Part shown: one piece after another, positions 7,042-15,391 of the stretch
Numbering within the stretch: position 1 is the first letter of the stretch
Layout of the letters: every line of letters begins with the position of its first letter
Assembly: GCF_018919265.1 (NCBI RefSeq)
Contig: NZ_JAHLQO010000003.1
Coordinates: 124,001-188,000, forward strand
Reading direction: 5' to 3'
Length of the DNA: 64,000 bases
Origin: Peptoniphilus ovalis
GTDB taxonomy: Bacteria; Bacillota; Clostridia; Tissierellales; Peptoniphilaceae
The notes under the pieces: model-generated
Databases searched by the model: none
Seen by the model: the letters and a program-made list of their open reading frames with translations, nothing else
Told to the model about the DNA's origin: nothing
Translations under genes and position numbers: made by a program

Positions 7042-8763
7042 ATGTCTTTAGACGGTACTGTAGTAAAAAATTTAGTTTATGAATTTAATAATGAAATATT
7101 AAATGGTAGAATTGACAAAATCTACCAAAATAATAACAATGAAATATTAATCAACATAAGAGCACAAGGAAAAAAGTATAGACTTTTTATATCACTTTCT
7201 GGAAATCCTAGAATACATTTCTCTGTGCTTGAATTTGACAATCCTCAAAATCCACCAGCATTTTGTATGCTTCTTAGAAAACATTTAGAAAATGGTCAAA
7301 TTATAAGTATTGAACAGTATTTAATGGATAGAATAATTAAAATTAACATTAATTCAAGAGACGAATTAGGCCTAGATACAAGTAAAGGAATAATTGTTGA
7401 ATTAATGGGAAAATATTCTAATATTATATTAATTGATAATAATGATAATAGAATTATTGATGCACTTAAGAGAATAAATTTTAATGTTTCAAGTGTGCGT
7501 GAAATTTTACCTGGGCTAACTTATAATCCAAAAGATATTTCAAATGGAATTGATCCATGCGATGATATAGATATAACGGATCTAATAATAAAATATCCAG
7601 ATAATGTAAATATTAAGAGATTTTTATTAGATTCCTTTACTGGAATTAGTCCACAAATGTGCGAAGAAATATCTTATAGAAGTGGTCTTGATTTAAATAT
7701 TAATATTAAAGATTTAGAGGATAATGAGTTATCTATATTTTCTAAATCTTTTGATGAAATTTTTAGTTTAATAAAAACCTACTCCTTCTCTCCTATTAAG
7801 ATTTATAAAAATGAAATATTTAAGGATTTTTATTCAATAGATCTTCAAAATCTTAATAATAATGAAAAAGAGTTTCATGAAAGTATTTCAGAAATAATTG
7901 AAGAATTTTATAACTCAAAGAGTATTAGGGATTCAATAAGTTCAAAAAGTTCAAATTTAAAGAAAATTATTAATAAGGATATTAAAAAAATTTCTAGAAA
8001 GATTGCCAATCAATCAAATGAACTTAATGTAGCACTAAATCGTGAGAAATTTAAGATTTATGCAGATTTACTATCTTCTAATTTCTATAAAATCAATAAA
8101 GGTGACGAGAAAGTCCTTGTTGAAAATTTTTATGATAATATGAAAGAAGTTGAAATACCCTTAGATCCAACTCTTGACGGACCTCGCAATGCTTCCAAAT
8201 ATTATAAAAAATATTCCAAGTTAAAAAATGCTTCTATATATCTTGAAGAACAGATAGATTTAGGAAAAGCTGAATTAAATTATCTAAATTCAATTTTATT
8301 AAATATTGATATGGCTGAGAGCCCTGACGACTTTGATGAAATCTATGAAGAACTTGAAAAGCAAGGTTACATTAAAAAGAGAAATAGAAAATTAAAGAGA
8401 AAGAAAAACACCGAAGAAAACTATCTAATTTTTGAAACTGATGATGGTTTTAAAATTTATGTAGGAAAAAATAATAAGCAAAATGATTATTTGACGCTAA
8501 AATTTGCAAATAAAAAAGATCTTTGGTTTCATGTAAAGGATGCACCAGGATCCCATGTAATATTAAAAGATGATAATAGAAATTTTACAGATAAAGCATT
8601 AATTGAAGCTGCAAGACTTGCTGCGAAATACAGTTCCATTTCTACTTCATCAAATATTCCTGTGGATTACACATTTAAGGCTAATATAAAAAGACATCCT
8701 TCAAAGAAACCAGGATTAGTAAATTATACAAACTACAAAACTATAAATATAAAAAAAGAATAA
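7042..8763 (+). CDS. rqcH: RqcH / NFACT-family ribosome quality control protein
   Basis: 573 residues from the ATG at 7042, which follows AAGGTGAT; an upstream in-frame ATG at 6988 lies before the candidate promoter and is rejected. NFACT-N domain begins at MSLDGTVVKNLVYE; the Asp96-Arg97 pair (MDRIIKI) matches the functionally essential DR of this family. A helical/coiled middle follows, and the NFACT-R domain near the C-terminus has DLWFHVKDAPGSHV. Known role: RqcH binds the obstructed 50S subunit and recruits Ala-tRNA to add C-terminal alanine tails. Older annotations call it fibronectin-binding protein. The stop codon lies in a convergent terminator shared with yerC. Confidence 0.93.
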   Translation: MSLDGTVVKNLVYEFNNEILNGRIDKIYQNNNNEILINIRAQGKKYRLFISLSGNPRIHFSVLEFDNPQNPPAFCMLLRKHLENGQIISIEQYLMDRIIKININSRDELGLDTSKGIIVELMGKYSNIILIDNNDNRIIDALKRINFNVSSVREILPGLTYNPKDISNGIDPCDDIDITDLIIKYPDNVNIKRFLLDSFTGISPQMCEEISYRSGLDLNINIKDLEDNELSIFSKSFDEIFSLIKTYSFSPIKIYKNEIFKDFYSIDLQNLNNNEKEFHESISEIIEEFYNSKSIRDSISSKSSNLKKIINKDIKKISRKIANQSNELNVALNREKFKIYADLLSSNFYKINKGDEKVLVENFYDNMKEVEIPLDPTLDGPRNASKYYKKYSKLKNASIYLEEQIDLGKAELNYLNSILLNIDMAESPDDFDEIYEELEKQGYIKKRNRKLKRKKNTEENYLIFETDDGFKIYVGKNNKQNDYLTLKFANKKDLWFHVKDAPGSHVILKDDNRNFTDKALIEAARLAAKYSSISTSSNIPVDYTFKANIKRHPSKKPGLVNYTNYKTINIKKE

Positions 8764-8783
8764 AGGATTCCTTTATTCTTTTT
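8753..8783. terminator. Bidirectional terminator containing both convergent stop codons
   Basis: Fourteen-base-pair stem (8753-8766 with 8770-8783) with a 3-nt loop; A-rich on the left arm and T-rich on the right, so usable from both sides. The rqcH stop (8761-8763) and the yerC stop (8773-8775) are both inside the stem. Confidence 0.8.
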
Positions 8784-9090
8784 CTTCGTCTTCATCTATT
8801 ATATTTAGCTTTTGTAAAATAAGTTTGTATCCATCTGCTCCATAGTTAAGAGATCTATTAATTCTAGAAATAGTTGCAGTAGATGCTCCAGTCTCACTTT
8901 CAATTTCATGATAAGTCTTATTTTTTACTAAAAGTTTAACTACTTGAAGTCTTTGAGCGATCGCTTGAACTTCTTTAACCGTGCAGATATCTTCAAAAAA
9001 TCTATAACATTCTTCTAGATTATCTAAAAGTAGTATAGCTTCGAATAAATCGTCAACTTGTTCATTTTTAATTTTTGATTTGTAAATCAT
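8773..9090 (-). CDS. yerC: TrpR-like protein of the YerC/YecD family
   Basis: 105 residues with the family signature: IAQRLQVVKLL, a TYHEIESETGASTATISRINR helix-turn-helix, and LNYGADGYKL. It is a Trp-repressor-fold DNA-binding protein; the regulon of this family is not firmly known. In many Firmicutes the gene sits beside pcrA-ligA, but here it is about 50 kb away, behind the split Rad50 genes. The ATG follows GGAGG, and it has its own promoter. Confidence 0.88.
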   Translation of the reverse strand: MIYKSKIKNEQVDDLFEAILLLDNLEECYRFFEDICTVKEVQAIAQRLQVVKLLVKNKTYHEIESETGASTATISRINRSLNYGADGYKLILQKLNIIDEDEEKE

Positions 9091-9163
9091 CTATTCGGCC
9101 TCCTTGCCTAATCTAATATTAAATTATATCTTGAGACTTTTTAGTTGTCGCATTTTCATTAAT

Positions 9164-9192
9164 ATATTAACAATTTTATCTATTAAAGTCAA
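9164..9192 (-). promoter_or_regulatory. yerC promoter
   Basis: On the minus strand, TTGACT (plus 9187-9192), 17-bp spacer, TAATAT (plus 9164-9169). It lies between the last split-Rad50 ORF and yerC; no clear terminator separates the two. Confidence 0.65.
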
Positions 9193-9218
9193 GATTAATT
9201 AAAGCCTAAATAAATAGA

Positions 9219-9866
9219 TTATTCATAGATCTTTACTTCACTCACGCCATTTCTAATAGTAACTTGAAATGACTTGTCGCATATTTGTGACAAATGGGGA
9301 TTGTGAGTTACCATTATGATTTGTCTATTAAAAATCATTGATGACTTTTTTAAAAATTCTCCTAAATTAAAAATATAATCATTACTTACATGTTTTCCAG
9401 GTTCATCTAGAATTAATGGTCCAAGAAGTTCAGGTTGATTTAATTGCATAAATGCAATTCTAAGAGCTAAAGAAATAACATCTACAACTCCCCCACCTCG
9501 TGAAATTTCAGGTTGAGTTTTAACGCTATAACCTTCACTATAATTACTTTGAACAAAGAATTCAGCTACTGGAACTGATCTTGATTCAGATAGTTCTATG
9601 ATAAACTCAATATCTGTCTCAAATATAAATTGTAAGCACTTAGTAACAGTATCTTCAATTTGTCTTTTAGATTGCTCTCTAGCAAACTCTGAAGTTTTTT
9701 GAAACAATAAGGATACTTGCAATAAGATATCGCTGCATTTTTCTTTTTCAGAAAGATTTGTTTCTATGTTTTTTAGTTGTTCTTCTAAAATTTGAATTTT
9801 TCCCTCTTCAGATACTATTTTATTATTTAATTCTTGTAATTTTAAATCTAAATCATTTAAATTCAA
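9219..9866 (-). CDS. Split Rad50/SbcC-like ATPase, C-terminal half (signature motif, Walker B)
   Basis: 215 residues. An N-terminal coiled coil (about 1-70) leads to an ABC/SMC-type C-terminal ATPase lobe: signature-like ISRGGGVVDVISLALR (121-136), Walker B LILDEP (151-156, Asp154 and Glu155) and H-loop His188 (MVTHN). There is no Walker A in this ORF; that is supplied by the ORF at 10105-11556. The start is TTG at 9866, 4 nt after the stop of the 77-residue coiled-coil ORF, with AGGTTGTGAT upstream (the same ribosome-site form as before the Mre11-like gene). Together with its neighbours it should build one Rad50-like ATPase head. The role in DNA-end processing is inferred from the family. 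Confidence 0.82.
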   Translation of the reverse strand: MNLNDLDLKLQELNNKIVSEEGKIQILEEQLKNIETNLSEKEKCSDILLQVSLLFQKTSEFAREQSKRQIEDTVTKCLQFIFETDIEFIIELSESRSVPVAEFFVQSNYSEGYSVKTQPEISRGGGVVDVISLALRIAFMQLNQPELLGPLILDEPGKHVSNDYIFNLGEFLKKSSMIFNRQIIMVTHNPHLSQICDKSFQVTIRNGVSEVKIYE

Positions 9867-9870
9867 TTTA

Positions 9871-10104
9871 TCACAACCTAGGCATTAATTCCTCAGCTTC
9901 ATTAAATAATTTGTCAATTTCATCCTTTAAATTATTTATTTCGCTTTCTAAATCTTCTGGTTTTACTCCAAGTTTTTCTATTTCTTCAAGTATATCCTTT
10001 TTTTGGGCATTTAATTGTTCTAGTCTTGCTTCAGCTTTATATTTTAAGCTTTTTGCTCTATCTAGTTCTTCCTTTAAATTCTTTAAATTTTCTTCGTAAT
10101 TCAT
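9871..10104 (-). CDS. Short coiled-coil protein between the two Rad50-like halves
   Basis: 77 residues, almost entirely charged heptad-like helix with one break at KLGVKPEDLE (about 44-53); no catalytic motif. Its ATG follows the TAA of the upstream ORF with no bases between and in the same frame, so the two ORFs are divided only by that one stop codon. GAGG lies 9 nt upstream of the ATG, so independent translation is plausible. It probably forms part of the returning coil of the Rad50-like arm and may pair with the upstream half. It has no recognised family of its own. Confidence 0.7.
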   Translation of the reverse strand: MNYEENLKNLKEELDRAKSLKYKAEARLEQLNAQKKDILEEIEKLGVKPEDLESEINNLKDEIDKLFNEAEELMPRL

Positions 10105-11556
10105 TTAATCATTCCTCAAATGGTATTTTATATGTTCCAATGATTCATTATTTATTTCACTATAACAAAATGGACAAATTCCTTTTTTAATTATTAAATC
10201 TTCGTATTTATTTGAAAGAGATTTTATTTTAATATTAATATCCTTGTGCATATTTCTTGTTTCTTTATAATCATTTTCAAGTTTTAAAATATTATCATTA
10301 ATTCTTTTCACTAAATCCAATCTTGAAGATAAAGAATTTATTTTATTTAAATTCATTTCAATTTTTTCATTATTTTTAAATTTTTCTAAATAGTCATATC
10401 CAATTTTTAAAGATGAATTTACCTTTTTAATACTATTATTTAAATTTAAATTTTTATTAAAAACTTCTATTTTTAAAGATATATTGTTTAGTTTATTTTC
10501 AATTTCATTTAAATTTCTATAATTTTTTAATACATCTTCATTTCTTTTTAAAAGATTTTCATTAGTTATAAAATTATTTGAAAGTCTTTTATAATTTATT
10601 AGTTTATGATTTAAAGTTTCAGCAGATTTAATTTTATCTTCCAAGGTATTTAGGTTTTGCAAACTTTTTAGAGTATAATTTACCGAATTTAATCCTATAT
10701 TAATTTTATTAAATCTATTAAATATATTGCTAATATTTAAAAATTTAAGAGATTTATTTTCTAAATTTGAATATAATTTCTCAACTTCATCTATGGATTT
10801 TAAATTATTATGTAATACTTCTGTTTTAGAAATATTATCTCTATTTTCTTTATATCTATCATTTAAATTTTTTAATTTATCAAGTTTATCACTTAATTTA
10901 GAAATTTCATTTCTAATATTTAAAATTTTAGAATAAGAATCTTTATAATCTTTTATATATTCAAAGGATTTTAATTTTTCTTTATACCCTTCTTTCTGTT
11001 TATTTAATAAGTCAATATCTTGATTTATTCTTTTATTATCTCTTACAACTTCTCTTAACGCATCGTCAATATAATTTACACCAATTAACCTACCAATTGC
11101 TGAAGCTCTAACTGAAGGCTGCTCATTTAATAAAAACGGACCATCTAATTGCTCAGATATATTTAATATAGTTTTAGTATTTGAGCTATCTAAAACAGTT
11201 TTATACATATTTGTAATCTCAACTATTTCTTTAGGTACTTCTGTACCAAAACCTTCAAATCTCATTTCTTCACCAGATGGCTTTTGTAAATAATAGGCAT
11301 TTTTAGAAGGAGTTTTACTTCTCTCAACAACTGCACCGTTAGAAAAAGTTATCTTAACAGAAACATTTTTCTCTCCCTGTCTTATAAAATAATCTCCCCT
11401 AGGTTCATTGTATAATGCCCATTTTATAGCTCTTAAAATAGCAGTCTTACCAGAATCTGAATTGCCAAGGATTACATTTAATCCCCTATCAAATTCAATA
11501 ACTGTATCTTTATGAGATTGAAAATTATGAAGTTCAATTTTATCTATATAGATCAT
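10105..11556 (-). CDS. Split Rad50/SbcC-like ATPase, N-terminal half with C-terminal zinc-type motif
   Basis: 483 residues. The N-terminal ATPase lobe starts IELHNFQSHKDTVIEF, with Walker A GNSDSGKT at 31-38 and a Q-loop-like LLNEQPS near 150. A long Asn/Lys-rich coiled coil follows (about 175-455). The protein ends with CPFC at 461-464 and HIKYH at 475-479, a C-x2-C-x10-H-x3-H set that could bind zinc. Canonical SbcC/Rad50 has a central CPxC hook and both ATPase halves on one chain of about 1000 residues; here the chain ends just after the hook. It overlaps the Mre11-like gene by 4 nt and has only a weak ribosome site, so translational coupling is likely. Confidence 0.85.
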   Translation of the reverse strand: MIYIDKIELHNFQSHKDTVIEFDRGLNVILGNSDSGKTAILRAIKWALYNEPRGDYFIRQGEKNVSVKITFSNGAVVERSKTPSKNAYYLQKPSGEEMRFEGFGTEVPKEIVEITNMYKTVLDSSNTKTILNISEQLDGPFLLNEQPSVRASAIGRLIGVNYIDDALREVVRDNKRINQDIDLLNKQKEGYKEKLKSFEYIKDYKDSYSKILNIRNEISKLSDKLDKLKNLNDRYKENRDNISKTEVLHNNLKSIDEVEKLYSNLENKSLKFLNISNIFNRFNKINIGLNSVNYTLKSLQNLNTLEDKIKSAETLNHKLINYKRLSNNFITNENLLKRNEDVLKNYRNLNEIENKLNNISLKIEVFNKNLNLNNSIKKVNSSLKIGYDYLEKFKNNEKIEMNLNKINSLSSRLDLVKRINDNILKLENDYKETRNMHKDINIKIKSLSNKYEDLIIKKGICPFCYSEINNESLEHIKYHLRND

Positions 11557-12530
11557 ATATAATCAGCCCCATCAATCTGAGCTTTTTCAACTCTTTTAAG
11601 TGATTCTTTTTTAACTTCATCAGAAATATTTTCACTTTCAGAAATCTTTAGTAACAAATTAAAAATATCCATGCTGTTAAAATTTGAAGTTGCATCAAGA
11701 CTTTCTTTAAATTCAGCCATCTTTATTCCCTTAAATTGATGTCTCTCCATTTCAGTCCTATCAAGTACTTCTTCACCTGGTTTTGCACATTTTAAATATC
11801 TGTCTTCTATTTTTATTTCATCATCAAGTGTAATAATATTTATTTTAGGCTTTCTTTTCATTTCGGTTAAGGAATTTGAAATTCTAATTAGTGCACCGGG
11901 ATTAATAAAATATTTACCATCTATTTTAGTCGTTTTAAATCCAAAGTGATAATGACCTGCAAGTGTAATATCTGCTTTTGTGTCCTTAATATCTTCAAGT
12001 AATGTATGTGAAACTTCTTTGACAAAGGGTTTATCTATTAAAAATCCATGTGTCATATGAATAGAATATTTACAATCACTATCTACATTTCTAACAATAT
12101 AATTTTCTCTATTGCTTTTTTCATCCATAGAATAAATATAAGGTGAAGCAGTTAATTGAACTTTAAAGTCTTTCTCAAGAATAATTTTTTTATAATTTAC
12201 AAGATTTAGAATACCTAAATTGCATAGGAGTCCTAACATTGTTCTATCAAGAGTATCTGGATTATGTCCGAATATGTCATGGTTCCCACTAACTATATAA
12301 ATGGGAACTTTATAACTTTGAAATATTTTTGCAAACTCAGATACAATACTAACAGACACATCAGGCCTATCAAATAAATCTCCACCATGAAGAACAAAGT
12401 CAATATTTTCCTCTTTTATAATATCGCCAATTTCTCTAAGCTTTGTTTTTAAAGTTTCACTATAATCATCTAAACGATTTTTAGGACTAGTTCCTCTAAT
12501 ATGAGTGTCTGTAAAGTATAGTAGCTTCAA
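11553..12530 (-). CDS. Mre11/SbcD-like metallophosphoesterase
   Basis: 325 residues with the calcineurin-like nuclease motifs in order: Asp8-x-His10 (FTDTH), GDLFDR with Asp51, GNHD with Asn83-His84, MTHG and GHYH. The C-terminal part (about 235-325) is longer and less conserved and may be the capping or Rad50-binding region. The start is TTG after GAGGTTGTGAT, only about 15 nt downstream of recA. It is followed by the two-part Rad50-like ATPase, so it is best read as the nuclease subunit of that complex, cutting DNA ends or hairpins. A strict orthology to SbcD is not claimed because the partner is so different. Confidence 0.88.
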   Translation of the reverse strand: MKLLYFTDTHIRGTSPKNRLDDYSETLKTKLREIGDIIKEENIDFVLHGGDLFDRPDVSVSIVSEFAKIFQSYKVPIYIVSGNHDIFGHNPDTLDRTMLGLLCNLGILNLVNYKKIILEKDFKVQLTASPYIYSMDEKSNRENYIVRNVDSDCKYSIHMTHGFLIDKPFVKEVSHTLLEDIKDTKADITLAGHYHFGFKTTKIDGKYFINPGALIRISNSLTEMKRKPKINIITLDDEIKIEDRYLKCAKPGEEVLDRTEMERHQFKGIKMAEFKESLDATSNFNSMDIFNLLLKISESENISDEVKKESLKRVEKAQIDGADYI

Positions 12531-12545
12531 GTAATCACAACCTCA

Positions 12546-13613
12546 TTAATCTTCTAAAAAGTTTTCCTCACTAGTTACATTTTCATTATCTTCTTCAGGA
12601 GTTTCTTCTCCATTTAAGTTAAAGTGAACTCTAACTTTTTCTTCAATTTCTTTTAGCATTTCTGGATTTTCTTCTAAGAATTCTTTTGAATTTTCTCTAC
12701 CTTGTCCAAGTCTTGTTTCTCCATAAGAATACCAGGCACCAGCTTTTTTAACAATTTCTGCATCAGCTGCAACATCAAGAATATTTCCAACTTTAGAAAT
12801 TCCTTCACCATACATAATGTCAAATTCAGCTTGTTTAAAAGGTGGAGCAATCTTGTTTTTAACAACTTTTACCCTAACTCTGTTACCTATAATATCGTCG
12901 CCTTTTTTAATATTTTCAGATTTTCTAATATCAAGTCTAACAGATGAATAAAATTTAAGCGCTCTACCACCAGTTGTAGTTTCTGGGTTACCAAACATAA
13001 TACCAACTTTTTCTCTAAGTTGATTTATAAATACAACTGTACATTTAGATTTATTAATAGCTCCTGTTAATTTACGAAGAGCTTGAGACATCAAGCGAGC
13101 TTGAAGTCCAATTTGTGTAGCCCCCATCTCTCCATCAATTTCAGCCTTAGGTACAAGCGCAGCCACAGAGTCAATTACAATTAAATCAACAGCATTTGAT
13201 CTTACCAATGCTTCTGTTATTTCTAAAGCTTGTTCTCCTGTATCTGGTTGAGAAATAACTAGGTTTTCAATATCTACACCAAGATTTTTCGCATATCCTG
13301 CATCAAGAGCATGTTCAGCATCAACAAAAGCACCTGTTCCGCCTAATCTTTGAGATTCAGCTAACATGTGAAGAGCAAGAGTTGTCTTACCTGAAGACTC
13401 AGGTCCATAAATTTCAATAATTCTTCCCTTAGGAATACCACCAATTCCAAGAGCGATATCAAGAGCAAGAGATCCTGTAGGAATAGATTCAATGTCTAAT
13501 TTGACATCTTCACCAAGTCTCATAACTGCTCCCTCACCAAATTGTTTTTCTATTCTTGATAAAACTTTATTAAGAGCTTCCTGCTTTTCATCAAAATTAT
13601 TTGTATCTTTCAT
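12546..13613 (-). CDS. recA: Recombinase RecA
   Basis: 355 residues. Walker A GPESSGKT at 70-77, [16 protein letters not shown] Walker B, the [12 protein letters not shown] and INQLREKVG loops and an acidic C-terminal tail are all present. RecA forms the filament for strand exchange and stimulates LexA self-cleavage; lexA is 10 kb away on this window. The ATG follows AAGGAG. It lies only 9 nt after cinA with no LexA-type box seen in the junction, so SOS control of recA, if any, must act through a promoter farther upstream or inside cinA. Confidence 0.98.
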   Translation of the reverse strand: MKDTNNFDEKQEALNKVLSRIEKQFGEGAVMRLGEDVKLDIESIPTGSLALDIALGIGGIPKGRIIEIYGPESSGKTTLALHMLAESQRLGGTGAFVDAEHALDAGYAKNLGVDIENLVISQPDTGEQALEITEALVRSNAVDLIVIDSVAALVPKAEIDGEMGATQIGLQARLMSQALRKLTGAINKSKCTVVFINQLREKVGIMFGNPETTTGGRALKFYSSVRLDIRKSENIKKGDDIIGNRVRVKVVKNKIAPPFKQAEFDIMYGEGISKVGNILDVAADAEIVKKAGAWYSYGETRLGQGRENSKEFLEENPEMLKEIEEKVRVHFNLNGEETPEEDNENVTSEENFLED

Positions 13614-13622
13614 TTTTACTCC

Positions 13623-14849
13623 TTAAAATTTTCTTCTTAAAATATAGAGTAATTTTGATAATACTCTATAGACAGTTTGCTTTCTAATTTTATTTCTGTT
13701 TCCAGATAAGAAATAATGATTAATGTCATTGTCTTCATCTGAAAAATAAATACAAGTATAAACAGTTCCAACTTCTGTTTCTGATGGATTTGGGCCAGCT
13801 TCGCCTGATGTTGAAATTGCTATATCACAATTTGTTTTTTCTTTTAATCCTCTTGCCATTTCAAGAACAGTTTCTTCGCTTATAGCCCCATGACTTTTTA
13901 AAGTTCCTTCTGAAACATTTAAATTTTTATGTTTTGAATCATTAGAATAAGTTACTATAGAAGTTTCTAATACACTTGAAGCTCCGCTAATATCAGTTAT
14001 AGCAGAAGCTAACATTCCTCCTGTAATTGATTCAGCAAAAGAAAGTTTAAGATTATTATTTTTTAAAATATCTACAATTTTTTCAGCTACATCTTCATTA
14101 CTCTCAGAAAATATATGATTTCTAAATTCTTCATATAGTTTATCCATTGCATCTTTTATAGAAATCTCAAGCTTTTCTTTATCACTGCTCTTTCCTATAA
14201 TTTTAACTTCTGTATGAGTGCTCATAGCAAAAGTATTAATGCTTAAAGATTTATCAAATTTCATTTTTCTGATTTTATCTTCTATCGCTGATTCTCCAAT
14301 TCCTATAACATCAATAGATTTGATTATTATAAATTCATCACTATTTATATTTTCAATTAAATAAGAATCAAACATTGGCTCCATTTCACTTGGTGGTCCA
14401 GGAAGTAGTAAAATTTTCTTGTTATCAAGGGAAACCACTTCTCCTAATGCTACTCCCCAATTGTTATTAATTTTTTCAGATCCTTCAATTAACATAATCT
14501 GTTTTAAATTGTTTTTGGTGAAAGTTTTTTTTAATTTCAAAAACCTTTCTTCCATTTTTCTCTTTTCATTTTCGTCTAAATAAATTTCTCGATTTAAGTA
14601 CTTTGCTACAGCTTCTCTTGTTATATCATCATCAGTTGGCCCAAGACCCCCTGTCAAAATAATTAAATCAGATTTTTCTACAGATGTTTCAATTTCCTTA
14701 ACAATATCATCCATATTATCGTCAACAGAAGATTGTCTAATAACATCTACGCCTGCATCAGTTAGTTTAGATGAAATATATTTTGAATTTGTATTTAAAA
14801 TTGATCCTATTAAAATTTCTGTTCCTACAGTTATTATTGATGCCTTCAT
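13623..14849 (-). CDS. cinA: CinA, competence/damage-inducible protein (NMN deamidase type)
   Basis: 408 residues with the two-domain plan of full-length CinA: an N-terminal molybdopterin-binding-like domain (ILIGSILNTNSKYISSKL, TGGLGPTDDD, LLPGPPSE) and a C-terminal PncC-type domain from about 250 (SFAESITGGMLAS, TSGEAGP). Members of the family hydrolyse nicotinamide mononucleotide or ADP-ribose in pyridine nucleotide salvage. The pgsA-cinA-recA order is standard in Firmicutes. The start ATG follows AAGGTGAT. A 9-bp inverted repeat lies in its last codons, just before recA. Confidence 0.93.
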   Translation of the reverse strand: MKASIITVGTEILIGSILNTNSKYISSKLTDAGVDVIRQSSVDDNMDDIVKEIETSVEKSDLIILTGGLGPTDDDITREAVAKYLNREIYLDENEKRKMEERFLKLKKTFTKNNLKQIMLIEGSEKINNNWGVALGEVVSLDNKKILLLPGPPSEMEPMFDSYLIENINSDEFIIIKSIDVIGIGESAIEDKIRKMKFDKSLSINTFAMSTHTEVKIIGKSSDKEKLEISIKDAMDKLYEEFRNHIFSESNEDVAEKIVDILKNNNLKLSFAESITGGMLASAITDISGASSVLETSIVTYSNDSKHKNLNVSEGTLKSHGAISEETVLEMARGLKEKTNCDIAISTSGEAGPNPSETEVGTVYTCIYFSDEDNDINHYFLSGNRNKIRKQTVYRVLSKLLYILRRKF

Positions 14850-14857
14850 AAATCACC

Positions 14858-15391
14858 TTAAATATTTTCTAAATCCAATACTTTTTTGTTCTTAATCAAA
14901 TAATCTATTCCAGAAATTGCAGTAAATAAAACTGATAGATAAAAAATTCCAATCCCAGCTGGTCTTAGTGTTTCAATTCCAGTCAAAAGAAGTATGTTAG
15001 ATATGAGTTGTGTCACGGTTTTAAACTTACCTAATGGACTTGCTGCTATAGTTATATTTTCAGAAGCAGCAATAATTCTAAATCCTGTAATAGTAAATTC
15101 TCTTGCAATTATAATTATTACAGCCCATGCTGGTATCTCATTGTAAGAAACTAGCATAATCATTGCCGAACATACTAAAATTTTATCAGCTAAAGGATCT
15201 GCAAATTTTCCAAAATTAGTCACTAAATTATCTCTTCTTGCAAGGTAGCCATCAAGAAAGTCTGTAAATGATGCTATGGCAAATATTGCAGTTGCTATAA
15301 ATCTTGATCCTTCAAAATCAAGATACATAAAAATTATAAATATAGGTACCATTAAAGTTCTAATTAATGTTAATTTATTTGGAGTATTCAT
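14858..15391 (-). CDS. pgsA: CDP-diacylglycerol--glycerol-3-phosphate 3-phosphatidyltransferase
   Basis: 177 residues, strongly hydrophobic with several membrane helices. The CDP-alcohol phosphotransferase motif is complete: Asp44, Asp47-Gly48, Ala51-Arg52, Gly61, Asp65 and Asp69. The enzyme makes phosphatidylglycerophosphate, the committed step to phosphatidylglycerol, in the membrane. The ATG overlaps the rimO stop (ATGA) after a GGAG site, so it is coupled to rimO. Confidence 0.95.
   Translation of the reverse strand: MNTPNKLTLIRTLMVPIFIIFMYLDFEGSRFIATAIFAIASFTDFLDGYLARRDNLVTNFGKFADPLADKILVCSAMIMLVSYNEIPAWAVIIIIAREFTITGFRIIAASENITIAASPLGKFKTVTQLISNILLLTGIETLRPAGIGIFYLSVLFTAISGIDYLIKNKKVLDLENI

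Noticed and set aside
9758-10099. Plus-strand ORF of 113 residues
   Set aside because: Shadow of the coiled-coil ORFs on the minus strand; Ser/Phe/Leu-rich with no start signal.
9219-11556. A frameshifted or broken single SbcC gene caused by sequencing error
   Set aside because: The breaks are a clean TAA-ATG junction and a separate 4-nt gap with a plausible ribosome site; every ATPase motif is intact and the first half ends with an ordered C2/H2 motif. Two independent errors that leave such boundaries are unlikely.
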